64,000 bases of DNA from Alphaproteobacteria bacterium (GCA_019245415.1 JAFARO010000004.1:744001-808000), one strand, 5' to 3'. Shown: positions 9,883 through 18,725, counted from the stretch's first letter. Notes: generated by a model from the letters alone, not told the origin. Numbers and translations: made by a program.

Positions 9883-10323
9883 CTACCAGCTTCCGGTGTT
9901 GGGCATCGACGCCCAAGGCTCGGCCGGCGCGAGCGCGGTCCCCTCCTGCAGGAGTTCGATGGAGATTCCGTCGGGGGAGCGCACGAAAGCCATGTGCCCG
10001 TCGCGCGGCGGCCGGTTGATGGTGACGCCGCCCTCCATCAGCCGGCGGCACAGCGCATAAATGTCCTTCACGCGATAGGCCAGATGCCCGAAATTGCGCC
10101 CTCCGCCGTAGGTTTCCTTGTCCCAATTGTAGGTCAGCTCCACCATGGGCGCCTGCTCGCGCTGGGCGCGCTCCGCATCGTCCGGAGCCGCCAGAAAGAC
10201 CAGCGTGAAGCGCCCCTTGTCGTTGTCGATTCGGCGGACCTCCCGAAGCCCGAGCTTGGCGCAATAGAAGTCGAGCGCCGCGTCCAGATCGGCGACGCGC
10301 ACCATGGTGTGGAGATAACGCAT
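9883..10323 (-). CDS. VOC-family (glyoxalase I-like) protein
   Basis: A 146-residue protein with the glyoxalase/VOC fold: [20 protein letters not shown] at the N-terminus, then GFREVRR-like strands, [20 protein letters not shown], and [11 protein letters not shown] at the end. The likely metal ligands of lactoylglutathione lyases are present (His5 in LHTMV, Glu in VELTYNW, His in FGHLAY, Glu in ISIELLQ), so a Ni/Zn glyoxalase I converting methylglyoxal hemithioacetal to S-lactoylglutathione is plausible. ATG 10323 is favoured over an upstream GTG/ATG extension because MRYLHT is the classic start and AAGGCGGAAGA lies just before it. It is the first gene of a two-gene unit with threonine aldolase, whose acetaldehyde product fits an aldehyde-detoxification theme; that link is inference. 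Confidence 0.8.
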   Translation of the reverse strand: MRYLHTMVRVADLDAALDFYCAKLGLREVRRIDNDKGRFTLVFLAAPDDAERAQREQAPMVELTYNWDKETYGGGRNFGHLAYRVKDIYALCRRLMEGGVTINRPPRDGHMAFVRSPDGISIELLQEGTALAPAEPWASMPNTGSW

Positions 10324-10873
10324 TCTTCCGCCTTCACATTTTGCTGAGCGCCGGAGCGCCCGTTCGTCGCGGAGCCTAGCATCGGCGCTCTTGGGAGCAA
10401 CGGCGGCCACCCCGCCCTGCAGGAGGCGGCAAAAGCGCGCGGCGCGCCGTCACAAAAATGTTGCCGTCGGACGAACACGATTTGGACACCGGTCGCGGTC
10501 ACAATCCCTTGAAAGTGTGCAGGGATAGCGACGACTCGCGGATAATTCGTGCGGCGGACCGCAGCCGCATCGGCAATGGAACGTTTAGGCGCAAGGCGGA
10601 TTGCTACGTCGGCAACTTTCGGCGGAAGATTTCGTCCACAGGCTCGAAACGGGAACGATCCGTTCCGTCCCCTGTTTTAACCAGTTAGGATATGAGGCAG
10701 AGTTAACCATTCGAAAGACTGGACCGATCTAAAAACCATGACTACGATGAAACCAAGATCGTTCAAGCGTCCACGCCCAGGGGCGCCCGTAGGGGGATAT
10801 GTGAGTCCGAACCATTATCGCGGCGGCTCTGGCCGTTGCGTCGTGCTGCGTCTTGCCGGGTCAGTATAGAGCC
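10324..10873. other. intergenic region upstream of tonB with a CtrA-like half site
   Basis: This 550-bp gap separates the divergent VOC/ltaE and ton operons. It contains TTAACCAT at 10703-10710, identical to the CtrA half-site 8-mer known from alphaproteobacteria, in a locally AT-rich stretch after TTTTAACCAGTTAGGATATG. A 43-codon open frame (10738-10869, ATG to TAG) is rich in Arg, Gly and Pro but has no Shine-Dalgarno, and I do not call it a gene. The ton operon promoter probably lies in this gap. No RNA gene was recognised. Confidence 0.35.
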
Positions 10874-11491
10874 ATGGAACAACCTTTTCACAGCATCCGT
10901 TCGGTACCGCAAAGAACGATCACGCCAGCGCGCGCGATCGGCATGTTGGCCGCGCTCGCGCTGCAGGCCGGCTTCGTCTATGCGATCGTCAGCGGTTTGG
11001 CGGCGACGATGCTGACCAAGCTGCCAGAAGTGCTGAAGGTGGAAGTGGAGCAGGAGAAGATCGCTCCCAAGCCGCCGCCGCCGCCGCCGCCGCCGGTCGA
11101 TTTGCCGCCCCCGCCGACGGCGCCGCCACCGGTGATCAACATCCAGACCGAGACGCCAAGCAATCCGATTCACGTCGAGGCGCCCAAGCCCGCGCCGCCG
11201 CCGAAGGTGCTGGCGTCCAGTCCGGTGTCGATCGGTCGTGCGCACACCTGTCTTCAGAACTATCCGGAAATCTCGGTGCGCCTCAATGAGGAAGGGACCA
11301 CGACCCTGGCCTTCAAGATCCAGACCGACGGTAGCGTCACCAATGTGACGGTCGCAAAGTCGAGCGGCTCGGAGCGCCTGGACAACGCGGCGGTTTCTTG
11401 TGCCGAGCGCTGGCGATACAAGCCTGCCATTCAGGAGGGCAATCCGGTGGAGACGAATTGGCAAGCAGCGGTGCAATGGAAGCTGCATTAG
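10874..11491 (+). CDS. tonB: energy transducer TonB
   Basis: A 205-residue inner-membrane protein linking the proton motive force to TonB-dependent outer-membrane receptors. A short cytoplasmic N-terminus is followed by one membrane segment (IGMLAALALQAGFVYAIVSGL, about 19-39) and a proline-rich periplasmic spacer (PKPPPPPPPPVDLPPPP). The C-terminal TonB domain ends with VAKSSGSERLDNAAVSCAERWRYKPA-type sequence, including the family's W-x-Y-x-P-A. ATG 10874 is preferred over the TTG at 10853. exbB, two exbD genes and a TPR gene follow closely on the same strand. The spacer is short for spanning a thick periplasm. A second, broken paralogue lies at 25592-26227. Confidence 0.88.
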   Translation: MEQPFHSIRSVPQRTITPARAIGMLAALALQAGFVYAIVSGLAATMLTKLPEVLKVEVEQEKIAPKPPPPPPPPVDLPPPPTAPPPVINIQTETPSNPIHVEAPKPAPPPKVLASSPVSIGRAHTCLQNYPEISVRLNEEGTTTLAFKIQTDGSVTNVTVAKSSGSERLDNAAVSCAERWRYKPAIQEGNPVETNWQAAVQWKLH

Positions 11492-11570
11492 CCGGAGATT
11501 GAAGTTTCACTAGCGGCCAGCCGAGGGGATCGGCGGGTCATACGCAAATGGAAAGCGGAGTACCGAAGAA

Positions 11571-12419
11571 ATGATCTCGAAATATCTGACGATCGTCGCC
11601 GCCGTCGTGCTCATGTCGGGAGCGGCGCTGGCCCAGAATACGGGTGCAGCGGCTCCCGCCGCCCCGCCCGCGACCAGCAGTGCCGCACCGGCCGCGACGC
11701 CGGCTCCGGCTCCGGCTCCGGCGGCCACGCCAAGTGTCGCGGCGCCTTCGCCCAGCAAGCCGGCGGTCAATCCTGACGAGAATCCCTACGGCCTGATGGA
11801 CATCATCCATAAGGGCAACCCGGTGTCGCTCGGCGTTCTCGCTCTCCTGGCGATCATGTCGGTCGGCAGCTGGTACATCTTCTTCGTCAAGTATTTCGAG
11901 CAGAGCCGCATCCTGGGCCAAGCCCGCTCGGTCGAGCGCCGCTTCTGGTCTTCGGGCACCCTCAACGAAGGTATCGACAAGCTGCCCAAGAACTCGATGT
12001 TCCGGCTGATCGCCGAAAGCGGCGTTCGCGCGAGCCAGGGCGGCACGTCGCTGGTCGGCCTCAACGACTGGATCGCCATGTCGCTCACCCGCCAGCTCGA
12101 AGACGCCAATGCGCGGCTCCAGGGCGGCATCGCCTTCCTCGCCTCGGTCGGCTCGACGGCGCCGTTCGTCGGTCTGTTCGGCACGGTGTGGGGCATCCTG
12201 CAGGCCCTCATCGCCATCGGCGTCGCGGGCCAGGCTTCGATCGACAAGGTCGCGGGTCCGGTCGGCGAGGCGCTGATCATGACCGCCATCGGTCTGTTCG
12301 TGGCCGTGCCAGCGGTGCTCTGCTACAACTTCCTCGTCCGCCGCAACAAGGTCATCACCGAAAAGCTGCGCGGCTTCGCCGGCGATTTGCAGACCTACCT
12401 GATCTCGAAGAGCAAGTAG
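11571..12419 (+). CDS. exbB: MotA/TolQ/ExbB proton channel protein with Ala/Pro-rich N-terminal extension
   Basis: A 282-residue ExbB-type subunit that forms the pentameric proton channel energising TonB. The N-terminus is a signal-like segment (YLTIVAAVVLMSGAALAQ) followed by an Ala/Pro linker to about residue 65, an extension typical of alphaproteobacterial ExbB. Then come a first membrane helix (VSLGVLALLAIMSVGSWYIFF), a large cytoplasmic loop, and two further helices. These carry the hallmark GGIAFLASVGSTAPFVGLFG and GTVWGILQALIAIG, and EALIMTAIGLFVAVPAVLCY. The length is normal for the long form. It lies between tonB and the two exbD genes with short gaps, so one operon. Confidence 0.9.
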   Translation: MISKYLTIVAAVVLMSGAALAQNTGAAAPAAPPATSSAAPAATPAPAPAPAATPSVAAPSPSKPAVNPDENPYGLMDIIHKGNPVSLGVLALLAIMSVGSWYIFFVKYFEQSRILGQARSVERRFWSSGTLNEGIDKLPKNSMFRLIAESGVRASQGGTSLVGLNDWIAMSLTRQLEDANARLQGGIAFLASVGSTAPFVGLFGTVWGILQALIAIGVAGQASIDKVAGPVGEALIMTAIGLFVAVPAVLCYNFLVRRNKVITEKLRGFAGDLQTYLISKSK

Positions 12420-12449
12420 AATCGAGAGCGCGCACGGGAGTTTGTTCGC

Positions 12450-12902
12450 ATGGCGATGAACGTTCAGGGCGACGGCGGTCAGGACGAAGCCGAGCTCAAT
12501 ACCACCATCAACACCACGCCTTTGGTGGACGTGATGCTGGTGCTGCTCATCATCTTCCTGGTCACCATTCCGGTGATCGTGAAGACGGTGCCGGTTGAGC
12601 TTCCCAACGAGCGCAACATCGCCACACAGACCAAGCCGGAGAACATCGTCGTTTCGGTCGATCGCGATGAAAACGTCTATTACAACAACCGGCCGATCGA
12701 GGTGGGCGAGCTGCGCGACCGCTTCGTCGATGCCATCCGCCGCGCCCAGGCCCGCGGCGTCAGCGCGGCCAACATGCCGGAAGTGCACATTCGCGGCGAC
12801 CGCAACGTGCGCTTCGCGGCGGTCGGCCGGGTGATCTTCGCCGCGCAGCAGGCCGGCATCCTCAAGGTCGGCTTCATCACCGAACCGCGCAACCAGTCCT
12901 GA
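12450..12902 (+). CDS. exbD: ExbD/TolR-family biopolymer transport protein 1
   Basis: A 150-residue ExbD: a short cytoplasmic N-terminus, one membrane helix (TTPLVDVMLVLLIIFLVTI) with the essential protonatable Asp at residue 27, and a periplasmic domain with the TolR-like fold (DENVYYNNRPIE, VHIRGDRNVRF). It partners ExbB in the proton-driven motor that works on TonB. It begins 30 bp after exbB and is followed 24 bp later by a second exbD, an arrangement seen in other alphaproteobacteria and in Xanthomonas. In those, one ExbD is general and the other is needed only for some substrates; whether that holds here is unknown. Confidence 0.88.
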   Translation: MAMNVQGDGGQDEAELNTTINTTPLVDVMLVLLIIFLVTIPVIVKTVPVELPNERNIATQTKPENIVVSVDRDENVYYNNRPIEVGELRDRFVDAIRRAQARGVSAANMPEVHIRGDRNVRFAAVGRVIFAAQQAGILKVGFITEPRNQS

Positions 12903-12926
12903 TCGGACACGCAAGGGTTAAGTCAC

Positions 12927-13355
12927 ATGGCAGGCAGTGTCGGTCCAGCAAGCGGCGAAGGCGAGGTGATGGTGGAGATGAATACCACCCCGCTGATCGA
13001 CGTCATGCTCGTGCTTCTCACGCTTTTGATCATCACGCTCCCCATCCAGACGCATGCCGTGAAGCTCGACATGCCAAAGCCCGAGACAAACCCGCCGCCG
13101 CCGTTGACTCAGCCGGTGGATCTCGGGATCGATTTCGACGGCACGATTACCTGGAACAAGCAACCTATCGACCGCGCCACCATGGACTCCTATTTCGTTT
13201 CCGAAGCGCAGCAGGAGCTGCCGCTCCAGCCGGAAATCCATCTCAATCCTGACAAGCTTGCGAAATACGAGACCGTCGCCATGGTGCTTGCGGATGCGCA
13301 GCGCCTTGGCATAACCAAGATCGGGTTCTCGGACACCGCGCAATACGCACAGTAA
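12927..13355 (+). CDS. exbD: ExbD/TolR-family biopolymer transport protein 2
   Basis: A 142-residue second ExbD. Its membrane segment TTPLIDVMLVLLTLLIITL contains the conserved Asp at residue 25. The periplasmic part differs from the first copy: after the helix it has KPETNPPPPLTQPVDLGIDFDGTITWN, a Pro-rich link not found in ExbD1, and then the usual C-terminal domain (YETVAMVLADAQRLGITKIGF). The two copies probably assemble with the same ExbB. It sits between exbD1 and the TPR gene, in the same operon. Confidence 0.87.
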   Translation: MAGSVGPASGEGEVMVEMNTTPLIDVMLVLLTLLIITLPIQTHAVKLDMPKPETNPPPPLTQPVDLGIDFDGTITWNKQPIDRATMDSYFVSEAQQELPLQPEIHLNPDKLAKYETVAMVLADAQRLGITKIGFSDTAQYAQ

Positions 13356-13433
13356 CGTGAGGGGCACTTGCGGCGCCTGATTCGTGCTGTTTGCATGACT
13401 GGGTTGCCTATGCCGAATGAAGAGGTTTTGACG

Positions 13434-14558
13434 ATGACGACAAAGTTTCGCGCGGCGCTACTTTCCCGCACCGCCGCATTGTTTCTGGCGGCCGCCGGAT
13501 TGGCATTGACGGCGAGTCTGCCTGCCGAGGCGGCGGTGCGCGCCGCTGTCGGCCGGCCGCTACAGGAGGCCCAGAGCCTCGCCGCCTCCGGCAACTACAG
13601 CGCCGCCATGTCCAAGGTGCATCAGGCCGAAGGCGTCGGCGGGCTGAGCCCGGAAGAGAGCCACGTCATCGAGCAGATGCGCGCCTATATCGAGTCCAAG
13701 TCGAACGCGACCAGCGGCTCCGGCAAGCTTGCCAACGACTACCGCGCCGGCCGCTGGGGTGCCGTGATCGAGGACGCCAACTCGATGAAGGGGCTCGGCG
13801 CCAACGACATGGCCGCGGTCGCCACGGCGTACTACAAGCTGCACGAAGATTCGCAGTGCCTGAACTACATCGATGAGCATTTCGGCCATGGCGGCGGCGC
13901 CGTCATTCTCGAGATCAAGCGCGCCTGCGCCTACTCGGCCGGCAACGACAAGGCCCAGACCGAAGCGCTGGAAGAGCTCGTCGCGATCACCAACAAGCCG
14001 GAATACTGGCAACAGCTGCTGAACTCGGCGGAGCGCGCCAAGGCGCTCAGCGATCACCAGACCTTGGACATTTATCGCATGAAGCTGGGTACCGGCACCC
14101 TGCGCAACGAGAGTGACTGGATGACGCTCTCCAAGCTCGCAATCGCGCTCGGCTTCCCGAGCGAGGCGCTGGACGTGCTGCAGAAGGGCGTCCAGGCCAA
14201 GGTTTTGACCGGCGATGTCGTCAACCGCCTTACCGCGATGGCCAAGACCCAACAGGGTCAGGACCTGGGCGGTTGGGCTCAGAAGCTCGCGGCCGCCAAG
14301 GCCTCGCCGAGCGGCGACGCCCTGGTCAAGCTCGGCGAAGACCAGATCGGCCAAGGCAAGGCCAAGGACGCGATCGATCTGATCCAGCAAGGCATCGCCA
14401 AGGGGCAAGGCGACATGAACAATGCCCAGATCCGGCTCGGCCAGGCCTATCTCGCCGCCGGCCAGAAGGACCAGGCGGTGCACGCCTTCGCCAAGGTGAA
14501 GGGCAAGCCCAACGACGAGATGATCGCCAAGCTCTGGACGCTCTACGCCAAGAAGTAG
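13434..14558 (+). CDS. exported TPR-type protein of the ton operon
   Basis: A 374-residue protein beginning with a signal peptide (FRAALLSRTAALFLAAAGLALTASLPAEA, spanning about residues 4-32). The start ATG 13434 is supported by AGAGG 8 bases upstream; the longer TTG frame from 13368 lacks a leader in the right place. The mature part is helical and repeats the pattern of tetratricopeptide motifs (AQSLAASGNYSAAMSKVHQA, FPSEALDVLQKGVQAKVL, RLGQAYLAAGQKDQAVHAF). It is therefore a periplasmic protein-protein interaction scaffold. It is the last gene of the tonB-exbB-exbD-exbD unit, 78 bp after exbD2, so it probably helps the Ton motor or a receptor. That role is inferred from position only. Confidence 0.75.
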   Translation: MTTKFRAALLSRTAALFLAAAGLALTASLPAEAAVRAAVGRPLQEAQSLAASGNYSAAMSKVHQAEGVGGLSPEESHVIEQMRAYIESKSNATSGSGKLANDYRAGRWGAVIEDANSMKGLGANDMAAVATAYYKLHEDSQCLNYIDEHFGHGGGAVILEIKRACAYSAGNDKAQTEALEELVAITNKPEYWQQLLNSAERAKALSDHQTLDIYRMKLGTGTLRNESDWMTLSKLAIALGFPSEALDVLQKGVQAKVLTGDVVNRLTAMAKTQQGQDLGGWAQKLAAAKASPSGDALVKLGEDQIGQGKAKDAIDLIQQGIAKGQGDMNNAQIRLGQAYLAAGQKDQAVHAFAKVKGKPNDEMIAKLWTLYAKK

Positions 14559-14591
14559 GCGGGACGACGAATAGCGAAGAGGCCATCATCG

Positions 14592-16286
14592 TTACTGGCT
14601 GCTGGCCGTCTTGGCGGGTGCGCGCTGGCGTTCCAGGAAGCCGCGGACGTCGATGTCCGGCGCCGTCGCGACGCCCCTGTCCGGACCGGGCGCACGCAAT
14701 TCCTCGAGGCTGAATCCCATCTGCGCTTCATAGGTGCGGTCGATCTGGTTGCGCAGGCCCTGTTCGGCCTCGTACCAGGCGGCTTTCAGCGTGGTGTCGG
14801 GACAGGGCGCGAACTCCGCCGGATCGCCGGCGCCCCAGCGGCGCTCCACGCATTGATAGGGGTCGAAGGAAAGCGCGAACAGACGTGCGCGGATCTGCTC
14901 GTAGCCGAGCGCGAAGGGCGTGCCGTCGCTGCGGACATAGACGATCGTGCATTGCGCCGCCTTCCTGTCATAAAGAGCGATCAACTCCGCGATCAGGTCG
15001 TTGCCCTTGAAATGGAGCTTCGGGTCCTTGGCCCGCCACAGCTTCACATAGCGTTCGACGGCGTCGCGCAGTTCCTTGAATGCGGTCTTGAGGCGCGCAT
15101 CGCGCGACGGCGTCGAATAGGTCTCCCAATCGCCATCGGTGCCGTAGATGTTCTCGGGCAGGCGGTCCGGCTCGGGTTGATTGACGAGGCCGGACTTCGC
15201 GGCAAGGTCCACCGCATCGACGCGGTCGTGCAGGTCGACGCAGTTGGAGTCGATCATGTCGGAGACTTCGCGCAGCGGATCGAACTCGAGCTTGCCGCCG
15301 GCGAGCTTTGCCCGCACGTAATCGTACCAGTCGAGCGGCTGGCCGTTCAGCGTGAATGTCCCGTCCCGCCAGTCGCGGTCCTCGTCCGGCTTCGGACCGT
15401 TGCCGTAGAATTGTTCGGTTGAGAAATTGGCGATCTCCGCGTTCGAGGCGGGCACCGCGCGTCCGCCGCTATAGGTCCCGTCCGCCAGCTTGCGCGCGCC
15501 GACCAGTTTCAGCGGCCGCCAGTTCTTGAAGCCCGCGCCCATGCCCGGATAGGCGCGCACGAAGCGCAGATCGTAGAAGCCGCGGGTCAGCGACGAATCC
15601 GGATGGGCGTCCATGTAGCGGATGCGGCCGTCCGTCTCCACCTTGTAGACCGTGGCCACGTGGCCGTTGGGATCGTAGATGGCGGTGCCGGGCCGGATCG
15701 ATCTGACGTCGATCGCCGGAGAATAAAGGTCCGGCACTTCCGGCTCCTCGAGCGTGGGATGGATGCGGAAGGTGCCCGACGAGACATTGTCGCGAATCTC
15801 GTCCCAGATCTCGTAACCGCTGACCTTGCCGCTCGGAACGGTGAGGCGTGCCTCGACCGCATTGCCGCTGAAGCCATAGCGGAAATCGCGGCCGGCACCG
15901 CGCATGCGCACCTGCGAGACATAGCCGAAGGGCAGTCCGCGCTTCCAGGCGAAGTAGAACCGCAGATTGTAGGCGAGATCGGCGCAGTCCGAGGCGAAGT
16001 AGACGCCGGGCGGATCCGTGCCGTGGAACGGGTTGCGCGGCGAATGCAGGCACAAATCCACCGTGTTGCAGCCGGACTCGCCGATCTCCGCGATGAAGCG
16101 GCTGTAGTCGCGCTCGTCGATGTCCGTCCAGTGGTCGTGGCGCACGACGAAGATCGCGGGATAGGGGCTCGGTGCCGCCGAAGGGGCCGCCGGGGGCGGG
16201 GTCGGGGCGACCGCATCGGCCCGGGCGCCGCCACTCCACAGCAGGGCCACGAGCCCGGCGGCCGCGATCGTACCTCTCCACTCCAT
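14592..16286 (-). CDS. exported protein of unknown function with Cys/His motifs suggesting a papain-like fold
   Basis: A 564-residue protein not assignable to a named family. ATG 16286 (MEWRGTIAAAGLVALLWSGG) starts a signal peptide ending ARA; the longer frame from 16358 would bury it. The mature part begins with a Pro/Ala linker. Then come SDCADLAYNLRFYFAWKRG, about 95 residues on, and NGHVATVYKV further down, followed by an Asp in RYMDAHPDS. A Cys in a DCADL-like helix start followed by a His in GHVATV and then Asp is the order seen in NlpC/P60 and transglutaminase-like enzymes. A periplasmic cysteine hydrolase is therefore possible but unproven. It is transcribed opposite to both neighbours. 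Confidence 0.55.
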   Translation of the reverse strand: MEWRGTIAAAGLVALLWSGGARADAVAPTPPPAAPSAAPSPYPAIFVVRHDHWTDIDERDYSRFIAEIGESGCNTVDLCLHSPRNPFHGTDPPGVYFASDCADLAYNLRFYFAWKRGLPFGYVSQVRMRGAGRDFRYGFSGNAVEARLTVPSGKVSGYEIWDEIRDNVSSGTFRIHPTLEEPEVPDLYSPAIDVRSIRPGTAIYDPNGHVATVYKVETDGRIRYMDAHPDSSLTRGFYDLRFVRAYPGMGAGFKNWRPLKLVGARKLADGTYSGGRAVPASNAEIANFSTEQFYGNGPKPDEDRDWRDGTFTLNGQPLDWYDYVRAKLAGGKLEFDPLREVSDMIDSNCVDLHDRVDAVDLAAKSGLVNQPEPDRLPENIYGTDGDWETYSTPSRDARLKTAFKELRDAVERYVKLWRAKDPKLHFKGNDLIAELIALYDRKAAQCTIVYVRSDGTPFALGYEQIRARLFALSFDPYQCVERRWGAGDPAEFAPCPDTTLKAAWYEAEQGLRNQIDRTYEAQMGFSLEELRAPGPDRGVATAPDIDVRGFLERQRAPAKTASSQ

Positions 16287-16420
16287 GCCGCCGAGGGTAG
16301 GGGCTGGGGAGGGCCGGTCAAGGTGGCGCCGGAAGGGGCGTTGCAAGGCGTTGCCCAAGGGCCACGGGCGGACCGTTCCATATTCGTCACGGCCGCCCCC
16401 TGTGGTTTAACGTGGCAGCC

Positions 16421-17104
16421 ATGGACCAGGTGATGAGCGCGGAGGAATGGCAGGCGCTGGGGCTGAGCCTGAAGGTCTCGTCCGTCGCGGTGTTCGCCGC
16501 GCTGCCGTTCGCGGTGGCGGCGGCGCTGGGATTGGCTCGGGCGCGCTTTCCCGGCAAGACCGTGGTGGACGCCGTTATCCATCTTCCGCTGGTGCTGCCC
16601 CCCGTTGCCGTCGGCTTCCTGCTGCTCAGCGTGCTCGGCACCAGGGCCGGCCTCGGCGGCTGGCTGTTCGCCACGTTCGGCATCCGCTTCGTCTTCAGCT
16701 GGACCGGGGCGGCGCTGGCCTGCGGCCTGATCACCTTCCCGTTCCAGGTCCGCGCCATCCGCCTCGCGCTGGAAAGTGCCGATCCGGGCCTCGACGACGC
16801 GGCCAGAAGCCTCGGCGCAGGCTGGTTCGACCGCCTTGCCAATGTGACCCTGCCGCTGGCGCTGCCCGGCATCGTCGCCGGGCTCGTCACGGCGTTCGCG
16901 GCCAGCCTGGGCGAGTTCGGCGCCATCATCACCTTCGTGTCCAACATTCCCGGCGAGACGCGCACGCTGCCGCTGGCGATCTACAGTGCGCTGCAGACGC
17001 CCGGCGGCGAAGCGGAAGCCGCGCGGCTGTCGCTGCTCTCCATTGTGCTGGCCCTGGCGTTCATGACCCTGGCCGAGACCGTGCGGCGGCGATCGCGCGC
17101 ATGA
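16421..17104 (+). CDS. modB: molybdate ABC transporter permease
   Basis: A 227-residue inner-membrane permease with five or six helices and the EAA-type loop ARSLGAGWFDRLANVTLPLALPG that docks on the ATPase. LPLVLPPVAVGFLLL and ASLGEFGAIITFVSNIPGET are hallmark sequences of ModB/CysT-type permeases; the GEFGA..TF motif is typical of molybdate and tungstate systems. ATG 16421 is used; a GTG at 16412 is possible. Its TGA overlaps the ATG of the ATPase gene (ATGA), so translation is coupled. No periplasmic binding protein gene (modA) lies next to it: the gene upstream is unrelated and on the other strand. Confidence 0.87.
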   Translation: MDQVMSAEEWQALGLSLKVSSVAVFAALPFAVAAALGLARARFPGKTVVDAVIHLPLVLPPVAVGFLLLSVLGTRAGLGGWLFATFGIRFVFSWTGAALACGLITFPFQVRAIRLALESADPGLDDAARSLGAGWFDRLANVTLPLALPGIVAGLVTAFAASLGEFGAIITFVSNIPGETRTLPLAIYSALQTPGGEAEAARLSLLSIVLALAFMTLAETVRRRSRA

Positions 17105-18159
17105 GCGTCGAGATCGCGCTTCGCCACGGCTTCGGCGGATTTACGCTCGACGTGCAATTCGGCACGGAGCGCGCCGGCGTGACGGCCTTGTTCGGCCCTT
17201 CCGGCGCCGGCAAGACCACCATCGTCAACGCGATCGCGGGACTCTTCCGGCCGCAACAGGGGCGCATCGTCATCGCCGGCCGGGTCGTTCTCGATACCGC
17301 GACGGGATCGTTTACGCCGGCCGTGGCGCGCCGTATCGGCTATGTCTTCCAGGACGCGCGGCTGTTTCCGCATATGCGCGTCGCGGACAATCTGCGCTTC
17401 GGCTGGCGGCGCGCAAAGCGGCCCGCGGACGAGGCGGAGATCGCGCAGGTCGTCGCGATGCTGGGTCTGGAGGGACTGCTGGACCGCCGCCCGCGCGCGC
17501 TTTCCGGCGGCGAAAAATCGCGCGTCGCGCTCGGCCGCGCGCTGTTGTCGGCGCCGGACATTCTCCTGCTCGACGAGCCGCTGGCGGCGCTGGACGCGGC
17601 GCGGCGGGCGGAGATCCTGCCCTATCTCGAACGCCTGCGCGACGAGACCCGGCTGCCGATCTTCCTCGTCAGCCACAATGTCGACGAGGTCGCCCGTCTC
17701 GCCGACGATGTCGTGATGCTGCGCGACGGGCGCGTCGTGGCGCAGGGCTCGGTGTTCGATCTCTTGACGCGGATCGGCGGCGAGATCGAGCCGGTGGGAG
17801 CGGTGCTCGACACCGCCGTCGGCGAGCACCGCGACGACCTGACGGTTCTGCGCTTCGATGGCGGAGAGCTCTTCGTTCCTCGCTTGGCGCGGGCCGTGGG
17901 AACACGGGTGCGCGTGCGCATTCGCGCCGAGGATATCATGCTGGCGCGCGACGAGCCGAAGGCCATCAGCGCGAACAACCTGTTGCCTGCCATGATCACA
18001 GCCATCGGCGGAACGGGCCAAGCGGACATCGAGCTTGCCATCGGCGCCTCGCGGGCTGTGGCCCGCATCACGCGCGCCTCCGCCGCGCGGCTTCAATTGG
18101 CGCCCGGCGTCGCCGTGTTCGCCGTCGTCAAGAGCGTGATCGTCGATTCCGCGTCCTGA
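17101..18159 (+). CDS. modC: molybdate ABC transporter ATP-binding protein
   Basis: A 352-residue ATPase that powers the adjacent permease. Walker A is GPSGAGKTT (32-40), the Q-loop is in YVFQDARLFPHM, the signature LSGGEKSR is at about 134-141 and Walker B LLLDEPLAALD at about 155-165. The H-loop is in FLVSHNVDEV. The C-terminal region after about residue 280 is a TOBE/Mop-type domain (IRAEDIMLARDEP, NLLPAMITAIGGTG), which binds molybdate and marks ModC rather than other ABC ATPases. The signature has Ser where Gln is more usual (LSGGEKSR). The start ATG overlaps the modB stop by four bases. Confidence 0.9.
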   Translation: MSVEIALRHGFGGFTLDVQFGTERAGVTALFGPSGAGKTTIVNAIAGLFRPQQGRIVIAGRVVLDTATGSFTPAVARRIGYVFQDARLFPHMRVADNLRFGWRRAKRPADEAEIAQVVAMLGLEGLLDRRPRALSGGEKSRVALGRALLSAPDILLLDEPLAALDAARRAEILPYLERLRDETRLPIFLVSHNVDEVARLADDVVMLRDGRVVAQGSVFDLLTRIGGEIEPVGAVLDTAVGEHRDDLTVLRFDGGELFVPRLARAVGTRVRVRIRAEDIMLARDEPKAISANNLLPAMITAIGGTGQADIELAIGASRAVARITRASAARLQLAPGVAVFAVVKSVIVDSAS

Positions 18160-18170
18160 AGGAGAAAGCC

Positions 18171-18725
18171 ATGCCCCTCATTCCCTATGCCGATCCGGGC
18201 GGCCTGCCGGACGAAGCGCGCGACACTTTCGAAAAGCTGCCGCGCAAGCTCAACATCTTCCGCATGTGGGCCAACGCCGCGACATGTTTCCGCCCTGGGC
18301 TCTCCTTCGGCACGGCGATCCTGACGAAACAGAAGCTGCGACCCGATCTGCGCGAGATGATCATCCTGCTGGTGGCGCGGCTGGAGGGCGGGATCTACGA
18401 ATGGGTGCAGCATGTGCCGATCGGCGAGCGCGCCGGCTGCTCCAAAGCGCAGATCGCCGCCCTGGAAGCGTTGCGCCTCGACGATCAAGTGTTCGATGCC
18501 GACGCCCGGGCGATGCTCGCCCTGGTGCGCGAGGTGGTGCGCGCCGTGAAAGCGTCGGAGGCGGCGGCGGAGGCAGCGAAGCGGCATTTCTCGCCGCAGG
18601 AAATGGTCGAGATCGTGCTGACCGCGGGCTTCTACATGACCATGGCGCGGATGACCGAGACCTTGCGCGTGGACGTCGACGCTCCGCCCGGTGTCGCGGT
18701 TCCTAGCTGGACAAGGACTTCCTGA
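18171..18725 (+). CDS. carboxymuconolactone decarboxylase/AhpD-like protein without the CxxC pair
   Basis: A 184-residue all-helical protein of the CMD/AhpD superfamily. LRPDLREMIILLVARLEGGIYEW is the conserved helix, followed by QHVPIGERAGCSKAQIAAL. AhpD peroxidases carry CxxC before this His; here the place reads YEWVQH, so thiol peroxidase activity of the AhpD kind is unlikely. It may be a lactone decarboxylase-like enzyme or an uncharacterised member. AAGGAG seven bases upstream of ATG 18171 supports the start, 11 bp after modC, which suggests cotranscription. Its last 23 bases overlap the convergent GtrA gene. Confidence 0.75.
   Translation: MPLIPYADPGGLPDEARDTFEKLPRKLNIFRMWANAATCFRPGLSFGTAILTKQKLRPDLREMIILLVARLEGGIYEWVQHVPIGERAGCSKAQIAALEALRLDDQVFDADARAMLALVREVVRAVKASEAAAEAAKRHFSPQEMVEIVLTAGFYMTMARMTETLRVDVDAPPGVAVPSWTRTS

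Noticed and set aside
10458..10688. 76-codon frame upstream of tonB
   Set aside because: No ribosome site and composition like random sequence; it lies in a regulatory gap.
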